From: Marivivens donghaensis
GTDB lineage: Bacteria; Pseudomonadota; Alphaproteobacteria; Rhodobacterales; Rhodobacteraceae
Direction of reading: 5' to 3'
NCBI RefSeq assembly: GCF_030410045.1
Contig: NZ_JAUFRA010000004.1
Location: forward strand, 124,001 to 188,000
DNA length: 64,000 nt
Positions 7,805-16,692 of this stretch are shown here, one piece after another. Position 1 is the stretch's first letter, and every line of letters starts with the position of its first letter. A model generated the notes under the pieces. The model did no database searches, had not been told where the DNA came from, and saw nothing but the letters and a program-made list of their open reading frames with translations. A program made the position numbers and the translations under genes.

Positions 7805-8887
7805 ATGCTGTATTTGTTAACAAACCTGTCTGATGGCGGCGATTTCTTTAACCTTTTCCGCTACATCTCTTTCCGCGCGGGTGGGGCATTCCTCACGGCG
7901 CTGATCTTTGGTTTCATGTTCGGGAAACCGCTGATCAACGTTCTGCGTCGCAAGCAAGGTAAGGGGCAGCCAATTCGTTCTGACGGACCTGAGGGCCACT
8001 TTGTCAAAGCAGGTACGCCGACGATGGGCGGTCTGTTGATCGTTGGGGCCTTGGCGTTTTCGACAATCCTCTGGGCGCGGATGGACAACCCGTTTGTGCT
8101 GATGGTGCTGTTTGTCACTCTGTCCTACGCGATGATCGGTTTTGCGGACGACTACGCAAAGGTCAGCAAGCAAAGCACCGATGGCGTGTCGGGTAAGGTT
8201 CGTCTTGTCCTTGGGTTCGTCGTCGCGGCACTGGCTGGGTTCTGGGCGTCCTATTTCCACCCCGAGGCGTTGTCCAACGAACTGGCCTTCCCGATCTTCA
8301 AAAACCTACTGGTCGATTTGGGCTTCCTCTTTGTGCCCTTTGCGATGCTCGTCATCGTGGGTGCTGCGAACGCTGTGAACTTTACCGATGGCTTGGACGG
8401 TCTGGCTGTGATGCCCGTGATGATTGCGGCGGCGACCTTTGGGATCATCGCTTATGCGGTCGGTCGCGTCGACTTTACCGAATACCTTGAGGTGCATTAC
8501 GTCCCCGAAGCAGGTGAGATCACCATTTTCTGTGCGGCCCTCATCGGCGGCGGTCTTGGGTTCCTGTGGTATAACGCACCGCCCGCCGCTGTGTTTATGG
8601 GCGACACGGGTTCGCTCGCGCTGGGTGGTGCCTTGGGGGCGATTGCAGTTGCGACAAAGCACGAGATCGTTTTGTCGATCGTCGGCGGCCTCTTTGTGAT
8701 GGAGACCCTGTCGGTCATCATTCAGGTCGCGTACTTCAAGCGCACGGGCAAACGTGTGTTCCTGATGGCGCCGATCCACCACCACTACGAAAAGAAGGGC
8801 TGGTCAGAGCCGCAGATCGTGATCCGCTTCTGGATTATCTCGCTCATCCTTGCGATGATCGGTCTGGCGACGCTCAAGGTCCGCTAA
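7805..8887 (+). CDS. mraY: Phospho-N-acetylmuramoyl-pentapeptide transferase MraY
   Basis: MraY makes lipid I by moving phospho-MurNAc-pentapeptide onto undecaprenyl phosphate at the inner membrane. The 360-residue protein is polytopic (about ten membrane segments) and carries GTPTMGGLLI, the DDYAK aspartate pair, NFTDGLDGLA with the catalytic aspartates, and the APIHHHYEKKGW histidine motif. A GAGG Shine-Dalgarno sequence lies in the end of murF, so translation is probably coupled. Length and motif order are exactly those of the family. Confidence 0.98.
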   Translation: MLYLLTNLSDGGDFFNLFRYISFRAGGAFLTALIFGFMFGKPLINVLRRKQGKGQPIRSDGPEGHFVKAGTPTMGGLLIVGALAFSTILWARMDNPFVLMVLFVTLSYAMIGFADDYAKVSKQSTDGVSGKVRLVLGFVVAALAGFWASYFHPEALSNELAFPIFKNLLVDLGFLFVPFAMLVIVGAANAVNFTDGLDGLAVMPVMIAAATFGIIAYAVGRVDFTEYLEVHYVPEAGEITIFCAALIGGGLGFLWYNAPPAAVFMGDTGSLALGGALGAIAVATKHEIVLSIVGGLFVMETLSVIIQVAYFKRTGKRVFLMAPIHHHYEKKGWSEPQIVIRFWIISLILAMIGLATLKVR

Positions 8888-8911
8888 TTCCTATATCATA
8901 CTGAGGTTCTC

Positions 8912-10312
8912 ATGATCCCTGTTCTCGGTTTCGAAGATCAGACCGTTGCTGTCCTTGGCCTTGGTCGGTCGGGGCGGGCAACGGCGGCTGCGCTCAATGC
9001 GGGCGGGGCACGTGCGGTGGCATGGGATGATAACCCTGCGGCCCGTGATGCGGCAGAAACCGAAGGGATCGAATTGCGCGACATGACGCGGCAGGGGGCC
9101 TTTGATGGAGTGTCTTGTCTGGTCGTGTCGCCCGGTATTCCGCATCTCTATCCTGCGCCGAACCCTGTGATCGCAGCGGCTTGGGATGCGGGCGTAGCAG
9201 TCGATAATGACATCGGCCTCTTTTTCCGATCCTTTGCGACCTACGCATGGGACGACTTCGACCAACAGCCCAAGGTGATCGCGGTCACTGGGTCCAACGG
9301 GAAATCGACGACCTCTGCCTTGATCCACCACATCCTGAAAGAGGCAGGCCGCCCGACCCAATTGGCGGGTAACATCGGTCGTGGCGTTTTGGACATTGAT
9401 CCTGCCCGCGATGGTGAGGTCGTGGTGCTGGAACTGTCATCCTACCAAACCGATCTTGCCCGTGCGATGACGCCCGATGTGGGTGTGTTCACCAACCTGT
9501 CGCCCGATCATTTAGATCGGCATGCGGGACTGGGCGGCTATTTCGCGGCCAAGCGCCGCCTGTTCGCCGAAGGTGGTCCTGATCGCTGTGTAATTGGCGT
9601 GGACGAGGTTGAGGGGCGTTACCTCGCCAACCAACTGTCCGAAGGGCAGGCAGATGATCGTGTGATCCGTATTTCCTCGGCTCGGAAATTGGACGGCGAA
9701 GGCTGGACCGTTTTTGCGCGCAAAGGGTTCCTCGCCGAATGGCGTAAGGGGCGTCAGGTGGCGTCGATTGATATGCGCGGTATCCTTGGCCTTCCGGGGG
9801 CGCATAACCACCAGAACGCTTGTGCCGCCTATGCGGCCTGTCGAACCTTGGGGATCGGCCCGAAAACGATCGAAGAAGCGATGAAGACCTACCCCGGTCT
9901 GCCGCACCGCAGCCAGTTGATCGGCGAAAAAGACGGCGTGCGCTATGTGAATGACAGCAAGGCCACGAACGTCGATAGCGCGGCGAAGGCGCTGCAGGCG
10001 TTTCCGCGTATTCGCTGGATTTGTGGCGGTCTGCAGAAGGAAGGCGGCTTGGACGGTTTGTTGCCGCATCTAGGTGCCGTGGTGAAGGCCTATGTGATTG
10101 GCCGTGAAGCGGCGCAATTCGCGATGCAGCTCGGTGGGATTGAGGCTGAGGTCTGCACCACGATGGAAGTGGCGGTTGCTCGTGCAAGTGCCGAGGCAGA
10201 GGCGGGCGATACGGTCCTGCTAGCGCCTGCCTGTGCGAGTTTCGATCAATATGACAACTTCGAAAAGCGCGGCGGTGATTTCGCGGCGCAAGTGCGGGCG
10301 ATCATCGGGTAA
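8912..10312 (+). CDS. murD: UDP-MurNAc-L-alanine--D-glutamate ligase MurD
   Basis: MurD adds D-glutamate to UDP-MurNAc-L-Ala. The 466-residue product has a Rossmann-like N-terminal domain (VLGLGRSGRA near 14-23), the ATP P-loop GSNGKST at about 127-133, the NLSPDHLDRH motif, and the C-terminal domain with YVNDSKATN, which contains the carboxylated-lysine neighbourhood typical of Mur ligases. It is the last gene of the first co-directional block; palindromic hairpins follow at once, then a gene on the opposite strand. Confidence 0.97.
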   Translation: MIPVLGFEDQTVAVLGLGRSGRATAAALNAGGARAVAWDDNPAARDAAETEGIELRDMTRQGAFDGVSCLVVSPGIPHLYPAPNPVIAAAWDAGVAVDNDIGLFFRSFATYAWDDFDQQPKVIAVTGSNGKSTTSALIHHILKEAGRPTQLAGNIGRGVLDIDPARDGEVVVLELSSYQTDLARAMTPDVGVFTNLSPDHLDRHAGLGGYFAAKRRLFAEGGPDRCVIGVDEVEGRYLANQLSEGQADDRVIRISSARKLDGEGWTVFARKGFLAEWRKGRQVASIDMRGILGLPGAHNHQNACAAYAACRTLGIGPKTIEEAMKTYPGLPHRSQLIGEKDGVRYVNDSKATNVDSAAKALQAFPRIRWICGGLQKEGGLDGLLPHLGAVVKAYVIGREAAQFAMQLGGIEAEVCTTMEVAVARASAEAEAGDTVLLAPACASFDQYDNFEKRGGDFAAQVRAIIG

Positions 10313-10375
10313 GGGGAGGGGCGCTGCCCCTCTTGGCCTGACGGCCAATTCACCCCGGGATATTTCGGGCACAAA
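10313..10375. repeat. Double-hairpin palindromic element after murD
   Basis: Directly after the murD stop, GAGGGGC (10316-10322) pairs with GCCCCTC (10326-10332), and TTGGCC (10333-10338) pairs with GGCCAA (10343-10348). These are followed by CACCCCGGGATATTT. This double-hairpin plus CCGGGATATTT pattern resembles intergenic palindromic repeats I recall from Rhodobacterales genomes. It may act as a bidirectional terminator between the converging murD and flavoprotein genes. I see no second copy in the window. Confidence 0.45.
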
Positions 10376-10381
10376 GGCAGT

Positions 10382-11563
10382 TCAGGCGCGGTTTGCGATG
10401 GCCGTGCCTGCGGCATGGGCGGAGGCCCACGCCCATTGGAAGTTATATCCGCCGAGCCAGCCTGTGACATCCACAGATTCCCCGATGAAGTAGAGGCCGT
10501 CGACGGTTTTTGCTTCCATCGTTGTGGAGGATAGGCCGTCCGTATCGACGCCGCCAAGGGTGACTTCGGCGGTGCGGTAGCCTTCGGTCCCTGTGGGTTT
10601 GACTTGCCAATGGGATAGAGCGAGACGCAGGTTTTCAATCCGTCCGTCCGACCATTCCGCGCAATTGCCCGAGAGGTCGAATTCAGCGGTCAGGTGATCG
10701 ACAAGGCGCGAGGGAAGAACGCGGGCGAGGATGGTTGTCACCGATTTGCGGGGATCGGTGCTGCGCGCCTTGCGGAGTGTTTCGGTGAGGTCAGTCGCGG
10801 GGATCAGATCGATGTCGACCGCTTCACCGCTGGTCCAGTAGCTTGAGACTTGCAACATGGCAGGCCCAGAGAGGCCACGGTGCGTGCATAGGAGTGCTTC
10901 GGCAAAGGCGGGGCCAGTGGCGGCGCGGGCCAGAACGGGGAGGGCGATGCCTGACACCTCGGCAAAGCGGCTGTCGGAAAAGGTAAAGGGCACGAGGCCA
11001 GCGCGTGTGTCTGTGACCGCGAGGCCAAACTGCTCTGCAATTTGATAAGCGAGGCCCGTCGCGCCCATTTTGGGGATCGATTTACCGCCCGTAGCTACAA
11101 CGAGATGGTCGGCCTCTACCGTGATGTCTTTGCCATGGCGACGCAGCGATACGATAAAGCGGTCGGTGCGGCGCACCTCGACGATTTCGGTTTCAAGCCA
11201 AAGTTTCGCGCCCGCCTTTTCTGCCTCAGTGACCAGCATATTCACGATGTCCTTGGCGGAATTATCGCAGAACAATTGGCCGAGCGTCTTTTCATGCCAG
11301 CCGATGCCATAGGCGCTGACCAACCCGATGAAGTCCCAAGGCGTGTAACGGGCGAGGGCGGATTTGCTGAAGTGGGGGTTCTGGCTGAGGAAGTTCTTAG
11401 CCGACACCTCCATATTCGTGAAATTGCAGCGTCCACCGCCAGAAATGCGGATCTTTTCGCCCGCACGTTTCGCGTGGTCGACAACCAATACATCACGACC
11501 CGCATGGGCAGCGCAGAACAGGCCGGCAGCACCGGCGCCAAGGATGAGTGTACGAACCTTCAT
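10382..11563 (-). CDS. NAD(P)/FAD-dependent oxidoreductase, HI0933/BaiN family
   Basis: The 393-residue protein starts with a dinucleotide-binding fold (LILGAGAAGLFCAAHAG at about 6-22) and has RISGGGRCNFTN near 39-50 and a C-terminal DGLYFIGESVDVTGWLGGYN, the signature of the HI0933-like flavoprotein family (also called aminoacetone oxidase family). The reaction in this organism is unknown. The gene is on the minus strand inside the dcw cluster, between murD and ftsW, and splits it into two transcription units. GGGAAGG upstream supports the ATG at 11563. Confidence 0.88.
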   Translation of the reverse strand: MKVRTLILGAGAAGLFCAAHAGRDVLVVDHAKRAGEKIRISGGGRCNFTNMEVSAKNFLSQNPHFSKSALARYTPWDFIGLVSAYGIGWHEKTLGQLFCDNSAKDIVNMLVTEAEKAGAKLWLETEIVEVRRTDRFIVSLRRHGKDITVEADHLVVATGGKSIPKMGATGLAYQIAEQFGLAVTDTRAGLVPFTFSDSRFAEVSGIALPVLARAATGPAFAEALLCTHRGLSGPAMLQVSSYWTSGEAVDIDLIPATDLTETLRKARSTDPRKSVTTILARVLPSRLVDHLTAEFDLSGNCAEWSDGRIENLRLALSHWQVKPTGTEGYRTAEVTLGGVDTDGLSSTTMEAKTVDGLYFIGESVDVTGWLGGYNFQWAWASAHAAGTAIANRA

Positions 11564-11718
11564 GTGCCTTCCCTGACGGCTTTTGACTGATCGTGCAAGT
11601 GGTCAGAAGGAATCCGCCGATTCAGCTTATTTTGCTGGCCTTTTTAGAGGGCTCTGATTAGTATCAACGTCAGATCCGGCAAACGGACGATGTAGAGGCA
11701 GATAGCGGTAAGAGTTCC

Positions 11719-12885
11719 ATGACAGAGATGGTCTATGGATCGATTCCGGTGCAAACCGGCGATCCCATCCTCCCACGGTGGTGGCGTGCGATTGATAAAT
11801 GGACGCTGTCCTGCGTTCTGGCCTTGTTTGCCATTGGGCTGTTGCTAGGGCTTGCGGCCTCTCCTCCGCTTGCTGAACGCAACGATAAAGAGCCGTTCTA
11901 TTACGTGATCAAGCAGGCCCAATTCGGCGGCCTTGCGATGATCGTGATGTTCGTTACCTCGATGATGACGCCGAAAGTGGTGCGCCGTCTGGCGACTTTG
12001 GGCTTTATCGCGGCGTTCGTTGCTGTGCTGGCGCTGCCGTTTATCGGGACCGATTTTGGCAAGGGCGCTGTACGCTGGTTGTCGCTGGGTGGCCTGTCGG
12101 TGCAGCCGTCCGAGTTCCTCAAGCCTGGGTTTATTGTGGTTGCGGCTTGGCTGATGTCTGCGAGCCAAGATATCGGTGGCCCTCCGGGTAAACTCTATTC
12201 CTTTATTCTCACCGCAGCGATCGTTTTGATCCTCGCGCTGCAGCCTGACTTTGGTCAGGCGTCGTTGGTGCTCTTTGGCTGGTGCGTGATCTATTTCGTG
12301 GCTGGTGCGCCGATGCTGTTGCTGGTGGGCGTGGCTGGGATGACGACCCTTGCGGGGTCCTTTGCCTATATGAATTCTGAACACTTTGCGCGTCGTATCG
12401 ACGGGTTCCTGAACCCCGAGGTCGATCCGCGAACGCAGCTGGGTTACGCGACCAACGCGATCCGTGAAGGCGGCCTGTTCGGCGTCGGTGTCGGCGAAGG
12501 TCAGGTCAAGATGAGCCTGCCTGACGCGCATACCGATTTTATCATCGCGGTTGCCGCCGAAGAATACGGTCTTGTGCTGGTTCTGCTGGTGGTAGCACTT
12601 TACGCGGCTGTGGTGATCCGTTCGCTGCACCGTCTGTCCAAAGAACGTGATCCGTTCATTCGTTTGGCGGGCACGGGCCTTGCCTGCATGTTCTCGGTTC
12701 AGGCGATGATCAACATGGGTGTTGCGGTGCGTCTGCTCCCAGCCAAGGGGATGACGCTTCCGTTCGTGTCCTATGGCGGGTCGTCGGTGATTGCATCGGG
12801 CATTGTGATGGGGATGCTTTTGGCCTTCACGCGGTCGCGACCGCAGGGCCAAATTGGTGATATCTTTAGCCGTCGGGGGCGATAA
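11719..12885 (+). CDS. ftsW: Septal peptidoglycan polymerase FtsW
   Basis: FtsW is the SEDS-family glycosyltransferase that polymerises lipid II at the septum with FtsI. The 388-residue protein has about ten membrane segments, GKGAVRWLSLGGLSVQPSEF with the RWL..QPSE signature, and near the end PAKGMTLPFVSYGGSS, diagnostic of FtsW. A new transcription unit probably begins in the 155 bases upstream because the preceding gene is divergent. The stop overlaps the murG start (TAATG). Confidence 0.97.
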   Translation: MTEMVYGSIPVQTGDPILPRWWRAIDKWTLSCVLALFAIGLLLGLAASPPLAERNDKEPFYYVIKQAQFGGLAMIVMFVTSMMTPKVVRRLATLGFIAAFVAVLALPFIGTDFGKGAVRWLSLGGLSVQPSEFLKPGFIVVAAWLMSASQDIGGPPGKLYSFILTAAIVLILALQPDFGQASLVLFGWCVIYFVAGAPMLLLVGVAGMTTLAGSFAYMNSEHFARRIDGFLNPEVDPRTQLGYATNAIREGGLFGVGVGEGQVKMSLPDAHTDFIIAVAAEEYGLVLVLLVVALYAAVVIRSLHRLSKERDPFIRLAGTGLACMFSVQAMINMGVAVRLLPAKGMTLPFVSYGGSSVIASGIVMGMLLAFTRSRPQGQIGDIFSRRGR

Positions 12886-13973
12886 TGGCTAAACCTTTAC
12901 TCGTAATCGCTGCGGGGGGGACTGGGGGGCATATGTTCCCAGCCCAAGCCCTCGCCGAAGCGATGCTGGCCAAAGGCTGGCGTGTTCAACTGACGACCGA
13001 TGCGCGTGGTGCGCGTTATGCTGGCGGTTTCCCTGATGCGGTCGAGGTGATCGAACTGGGCAGTGCGACCTTCGCGCGTGGCGGTGCTGCGGCTAAGGCG
13101 CTGGTGCCGTTCAAAATCGCGGGCGGTGTTCTGTCGGCTCTGTTGCGTATGTTGCGGGATAGACCTGCGATGGTTGTTGGCTTTGGCGGCTATCCGTCGA
13201 TCCCTGCGATGGCGGCTGCGATGATCTTGCGCCGTCCTCGGATGATCCACGAACAAAACGGTGTGTTGGGGCGTGTGAACACAGTCTTTGCAAAACGTGT
13301 GACTAAGATCGCGTGTGGCACATGGCCGACCACTTTGCCCGAAGGGGTGGATGGAGAACACACGGGGAACCCCGTGCGCGGTGCGGTCCTTGCGCGGGCA
13401 GGGGCGGGATACATCGCGCCAGGCGATTACCCGATGTCCATTCTTGTGATCGGTGGCAGTCAGGGCGCTCGCATTCTGTCTGATGCGGTGCCTGCAGCGA
13501 TTGCAGCGCTCCCCGATGCCATCCGCCGTTTCGTACGTGTGTCCCATCAGGCCCGTCCCGAAGATATGGAGCGCGTTCAGTCAGCCTATGCCCAATCTGG
13601 GATCAAGGCCGACGTGCAGCCATTCTTTACCGATATTCCCGAACGGATGGCCGAAGCGCAGCTGGTTATCAGCCGTTCTGGTGCGTCCTCTGTCGCGGAT
13701 ATTTCCGTCATCGGACGCCCTGCGATCCTGATCCCCTTTGCGGCGGCGACAGCGGATCACCAGACAGCAAACGCACGGGGTCTGTCTGATGCTGGTGCGG
13801 CGATCCTGATGCCTGAATCTCAGGTCTCGGAAGAGAGCCTCTCGGCTCAGATCGAACTCATTCTGTCGAATGCGCAAGGTGCCGCGCAAATGGCGGCGGC
13901 GGCCTTGTCATGCGGCTTGCCGGATGCGACAGAGCGCTTGGTGACGCTGGTCGAAGAACTGGCGGTTAAATAA
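12885..13973 (+). CDS. murG: UDP-GlcNAc transferase MurG (lipid II synthesis)
   Basis: MurG adds GlcNAc to lipid I at the cytoplasmic membrane face to give lipid II. The 362-residue GT28 protein has the N-terminal GGTGGHMFPA loop at about 11-20, a HEQNGVLGRVN region, ILVIGGSQGAR near 185-195, and the C-terminal donor-binding SRSGASSVADI and PFAAATADHQTANA motifs. Two G-runs (7 and 6 G) encode the GTGG loop. It overlaps ftsW by one base, as expected for enzymes acting on the same lipid. Confidence 0.97.
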   Translation: MAKPLLVIAAGGTGGHMFPAQALAEAMLAKGWRVQLTTDARGARYAGGFPDAVEVIELGSATFARGGAAAKALVPFKIAGGVLSALLRMLRDRPAMVVGFGGYPSIPAMAAAMILRRPRMIHEQNGVLGRVNTVFAKRVTKIACGTWPTTLPEGVDGEHTGNPVRGAVLARAGAGYIAPGDYPMSILVIGGSQGARILSDAVPAAIAALPDAIRRFVRVSHQARPEDMERVQSAYAQSGIKADVQPFFTDIPERMAEAQLVISRSGASSVADISVIGRPAILIPFAAATADHQTANARGLSDAGAAILMPESQVSEESLSAQIELILSNAQGAAQMAAAALSCGLPDATERLVTLVEELAVK

Positions 13974-13990
13974 TAAGAAAGACGAACGAT

Positions 13991-15391
13991 ATGAACTCTG
14001 CAACCAAACTGCCCATTGATGTCGGTGCCATCCATTTTGTCGGGATTGGCGGCATCGGTATGTCTGGCATCGCCGAAGTTTTGGTGAACTTTGGCTACAC
14101 GGTGCAGGGGTCGGACGCAAAAACGTCAAAGATCACAGATCGTTTGGCAGGCATGGGCGCGACCATTTTCGAAGGTCAGGCCGCCGAAAACCTCAAAGAC
14201 GCGCAGGTCGTTGTGATCTCCTCGGCGATCAAACCGGGTAACCCTGAATTGGACGAAGCCCGCCGTCGTGGCCTGCCGATTGTGCGCCGCGCGGAGATGC
14301 TGGCAGAGTTGATGCGTCTGAAATCGAACGTCGCTGTTGCGGGTACGCACGGAAAAACGACGACCACCACGATGGTGTCTGCGCTGTTGGATCACGGTAA
14401 CTTTGACCCGACTGTCGTGAATGGCGGGATCATTCACGCATACGGGTCGAACGCTCGTGTGGGCGAAGGCGAATGGATGGTGGTCGAGGCGGATGAATCT
14501 GACGGCACCTTTAACCGCCTGCCTGCGACCATCGCGATTGTGACCAACATCGACCCAGAGCATATGGAGCACTGGGGTAGCATCGAAAACCTGCGCAAAG
14601 GGTTTTACGATTTCGTCTCGAACATCCCGTTTTATGGCGTGGCTGTGTGCTGCACCGATCACCCCGAGGTTCAGTCGCTCGTCGGTAAAATCACTGACCG
14701 CCGCGTGATCACCTATGGGTTCAACACGCAGGCCGATGTCCGTGCGATCAACCTGCATTACAAAGCGGGTGTCGCGCATTTTGACGTGGCGCTTCAGGTC
14801 GAGGACGACGTCATCGAAGGTTGCACCTTGCCGATGCCGGGGGATCACAACGTATCGAACGCGCTGTCTGCGGTCGCGGTTGCACGTCACCTCGGCATGA
14901 AAAAGGACGAAATCCGCGAGGCACTGGCCAAGTTTGGCGGCGTAAATCGTCGCTTTACCAAGGTGGGTGAAGTCCTCGGTGGCGTGACCATCATTGACGA
15001 CTACGGTCACCACCCCGTCGAAATCGCCGCCGTGCTCAAGGCCGCGCGTCAGGCTTGTGATGGCCGCGTGATTGCCGTGCACCAGCCACACCGTTACAGC
15101 CGCTTGTCCTCGCTGTTCGAAGATTTCTGTTCCTGCTTTAACGAGGCCGATGTCGTCGCCATCGCTGAGGTTTATGCGGCGGGCGAGCAACCGATTGAAG
15201 GCGCGAGTCGTGATGACCTCGTCGCTGGTTTGATCCGCCACGGTCACCGTCACGCGCGCGCCCTGATCTCTGAAGAAGATCTGGAGCGTCTGGTTCGCGA
15301 ACAGGCGCGTCCCGGTGATATGGTTGTCTGCCTCGGGGCAGGGACGATCAGCACTTGGGCGAATAACCTGCCCGAGCGGATGAAGGCGTGA
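13991..15391 (+). CDS. murC: UDP-MurNAc--L-alanine ligase MurC
   Basis: MurC is the first amino acid ligase of the pathway, adding L-alanine to UDP-MurNAc. The 466-residue product has an N-terminal nucleotide-sugar domain (FVGIGGIGMSGIAEVL at about 16-31), the ATP loop GTHGKTTTTT at about 118-127, the VEADESDGTF motif and the C-terminal DDYGHHPVEI. An AAGAAAG sequence precedes the ATG. The final GTGA is shared with the start of the small DUF2484 gene. Confidence 0.97.
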   Translation: MNSATKLPIDVGAIHFVGIGGIGMSGIAEVLVNFGYTVQGSDAKTSKITDRLAGMGATIFEGQAAENLKDAQVVVISSAIKPGNPELDEARRRGLPIVRRAEMLAELMRLKSNVAVAGTHGKTTTTTMVSALLDHGNFDPTVVNGGIIHAYGSNARVGEGEWMVVEADESDGTFNRLPATIAIVTNIDPEHMEHWGSIENLRKGFYDFVSNIPFYGVAVCCTDHPEVQSLVGKITDRRVITYGFNTQADVRAINLHYKAGVAHFDVALQVEDDVIEGCTLPMPGDHNVSNALSAVAVARHLGMKKDEIREALAKFGGVNRRFTKVGEVLGGVTIIDDYGHHPVEIAAVLKAARQACDGRVIAVHQPHRYSRLSSLFEDFCSCFNEADVVAIAEVYAAGEQPIEGASRDDLVAGLIRHGHRHARALISEEDLERLVREQARPGDMVVCLGAGTISTWANNLPERMKA

Positions 15392-15654
15392 CGCTCAGCG
15401 CGTCGGTCATAGCGATTTGCGTTTGGCTATTTGCGGCCAATCTCGCGGCGCTTTTGCCGAGCAAAGATAACCACTGGTCGCGGGCCTATTTCCTGATCGC
15501 GACTGGTGCCCCCATTTTGGTTTGGGTCTTTTTCGAAAACGGGGTGCTGATTGGTTTGGTCGCGCTGGCGGCCTCTGGATCGGTGCTGCGTTGGCCATTG
15601 TATTATGCTTGGCGCTGGGTCCTGCGGCTTGGCAGTCGTGTGTTGAATAGGTAA
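15388..15654 (+). CDS. DUF2484 family small membrane protein
   Basis: An 88-residue protein starting with GTG inside the murC stop (GTGA) and preceded by GAAGG. It has about three hydrophobic segments (5-20, 33-48, 51-66) with short basic connections and a basic end. I recognise it as the DUF2484 family found in Rhodobacterales between murC and murB; no activity is known. Its overlap with murC and the 9-base gap to murB imply co-expression with peptidoglycan precursor synthesis, so a membrane-associated role in that process is a reasonable inference. Confidence 0.8.
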   Translation: MTLSASVIAICVWLFAANLAALLPSKDNHWSRAYFLIATGAPILVWVFFENGVLIGLVALAASGSVLRWPLYYAWRWVLRLGSRVLNR

Positions 15655-15663
15655 ACCGCGCGT

Positions 15664-16608
15664 ATGACGCTTGATTTTGATCTCCCCCCTGTGCGCGGCA
15701 CATTGACCGAAAACCGTTCGTTGGCAGAGCTGACGTGGATGCGCGTGGGCGGTCCCGCGGATGTGTTGTTCCAGCCTGCCGATGCTGATGATCTGGCCGA
15801 GTTTTTAGCGGCTCTTGACCCAGTGGTGCCTGTCTTTGCGATGGGTGTCGGATCGAACCTGATCGTGCGCGACGGCGGTATTCGGGGCGTTGTGATCCGT
15901 TTGGGTCGTGGATTCAACGGGATTGAGGTTGACGGGACAGAGGTCCGCGCGGGTGCCGCGGCTCTTGATGCGCATGTGGCGCGTCGGGCGGCGGAAAACG
16001 GGGTTAACCTGACCTTCTTGCGCACCATTCCGGGGTCCATCGGTGGCGCTGTTCGGATGAATGCGGGCTGTTACGGCGAGTACGTGAGCGATTATTTGCG
16101 CAGCGTGGACGTGATCCATCGGAACGGTCGTCGCGAAACGCTCCCTGCTGAGGCGCTGAACCTGCGCTACCGTCAGTCCGATCTGGCCGAGGGTGCGGTG
16201 ATCGTTGGTGCGGTGTTTGACGGCGTTGCGGGTGATCCAGATGCGCTGGCCGCAAAGATGGACGCGCAGCTGCAAAAACGCGACGAAACCCAACCCACAA
16301 AGGACAGAACCGCTGGGTCGACCTTTCGAAATCCTGTCGGTTATTCTTCAACAGGGCAGGCGGATGACAGCCACGATCTGAAGGCGTGGAAGGTGATTGA
16401 CGACGCGGGAATGCGTGGTGCGACCCGTGGTGGCGCGATCATGAACGTCAAACATTCCAATTTCTTGACCAACGCGGGCGGGGCGACGGCTGCCGATCTC
16501 GAAGGATTGGGCGAGGACGTGCGGAAAAAGGTTTACGATTCCAGTGGAATAACGCTAGAATGGGAAATCATGAGGGTCGGAGAGCCGGCCTCTGATTTCC
16601 AAGACTAA
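15664..16608 (+). CDS. murB: UDP-N-acetylmuramate dehydrogenase MurB
   Basis: MurB reduces UDP-GlcNAc-enolpyruvate to UDP-MurNAc using NADPH and FAD. The 314-residue protein has the FAD-binding MRVGGPADVLFQP (about 28-40) and GVGSNLIVRDGGIRGVVI (about 61-78), FLRTIPGSIGGAVRMNAG, the catalytic-serine region TAGSTFRNP and the C-terminal GGAIMNVKHSNFLTN. The layout fits type II MurB enzymes. It lies directly after DUF2484 in the same operon. Confidence 0.97.
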   Translation: MTLDFDLPPVRGTLTENRSLAELTWMRVGGPADVLFQPADADDLAEFLAALDPVVPVFAMGVGSNLIVRDGGIRGVVIRLGRGFNGIEVDGTEVRAGAAALDAHVARRAAENGVNLTFLRTIPGSIGGAVRMNAGCYGEYVSDYLRSVDVIHRNGRRETLPAEALNLRYRQSDLAEGAVIVGAVFDGVAGDPDALAAKMDAQLQKRDETQPTKDRTAGSTFRNPVGYSSTGQADDSHDLKAWKVIDDAGMRGATRGGAIMNVKHSNFLTNAGGATAADLEGLGEDVRKKVYDSSGITLEWEIMRVGEPASDFQD

Positions 16609-16692
16609 ATTACAGGCAGTTCGACACCCGAAAACGGGGCGGACATTTTGAAAACAGACGTGTCGCAAAGACACGCAGGTGAGGCAGAGGGA

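Noticed and set aside
12911..12930. Runs of 7 and 6 G at the murG start as a phase-variation or frameshift site
   Set aside because: They encode the essential GTGG loop of MurG in frame; G-runs of this length are explained by codon use and the frame is intact.
16648..16692. N-terminal extension of Ddl from a TTG
   Set aside because: No ribosome binding site and residues unlike the family; the ATG at 16693 fits better.
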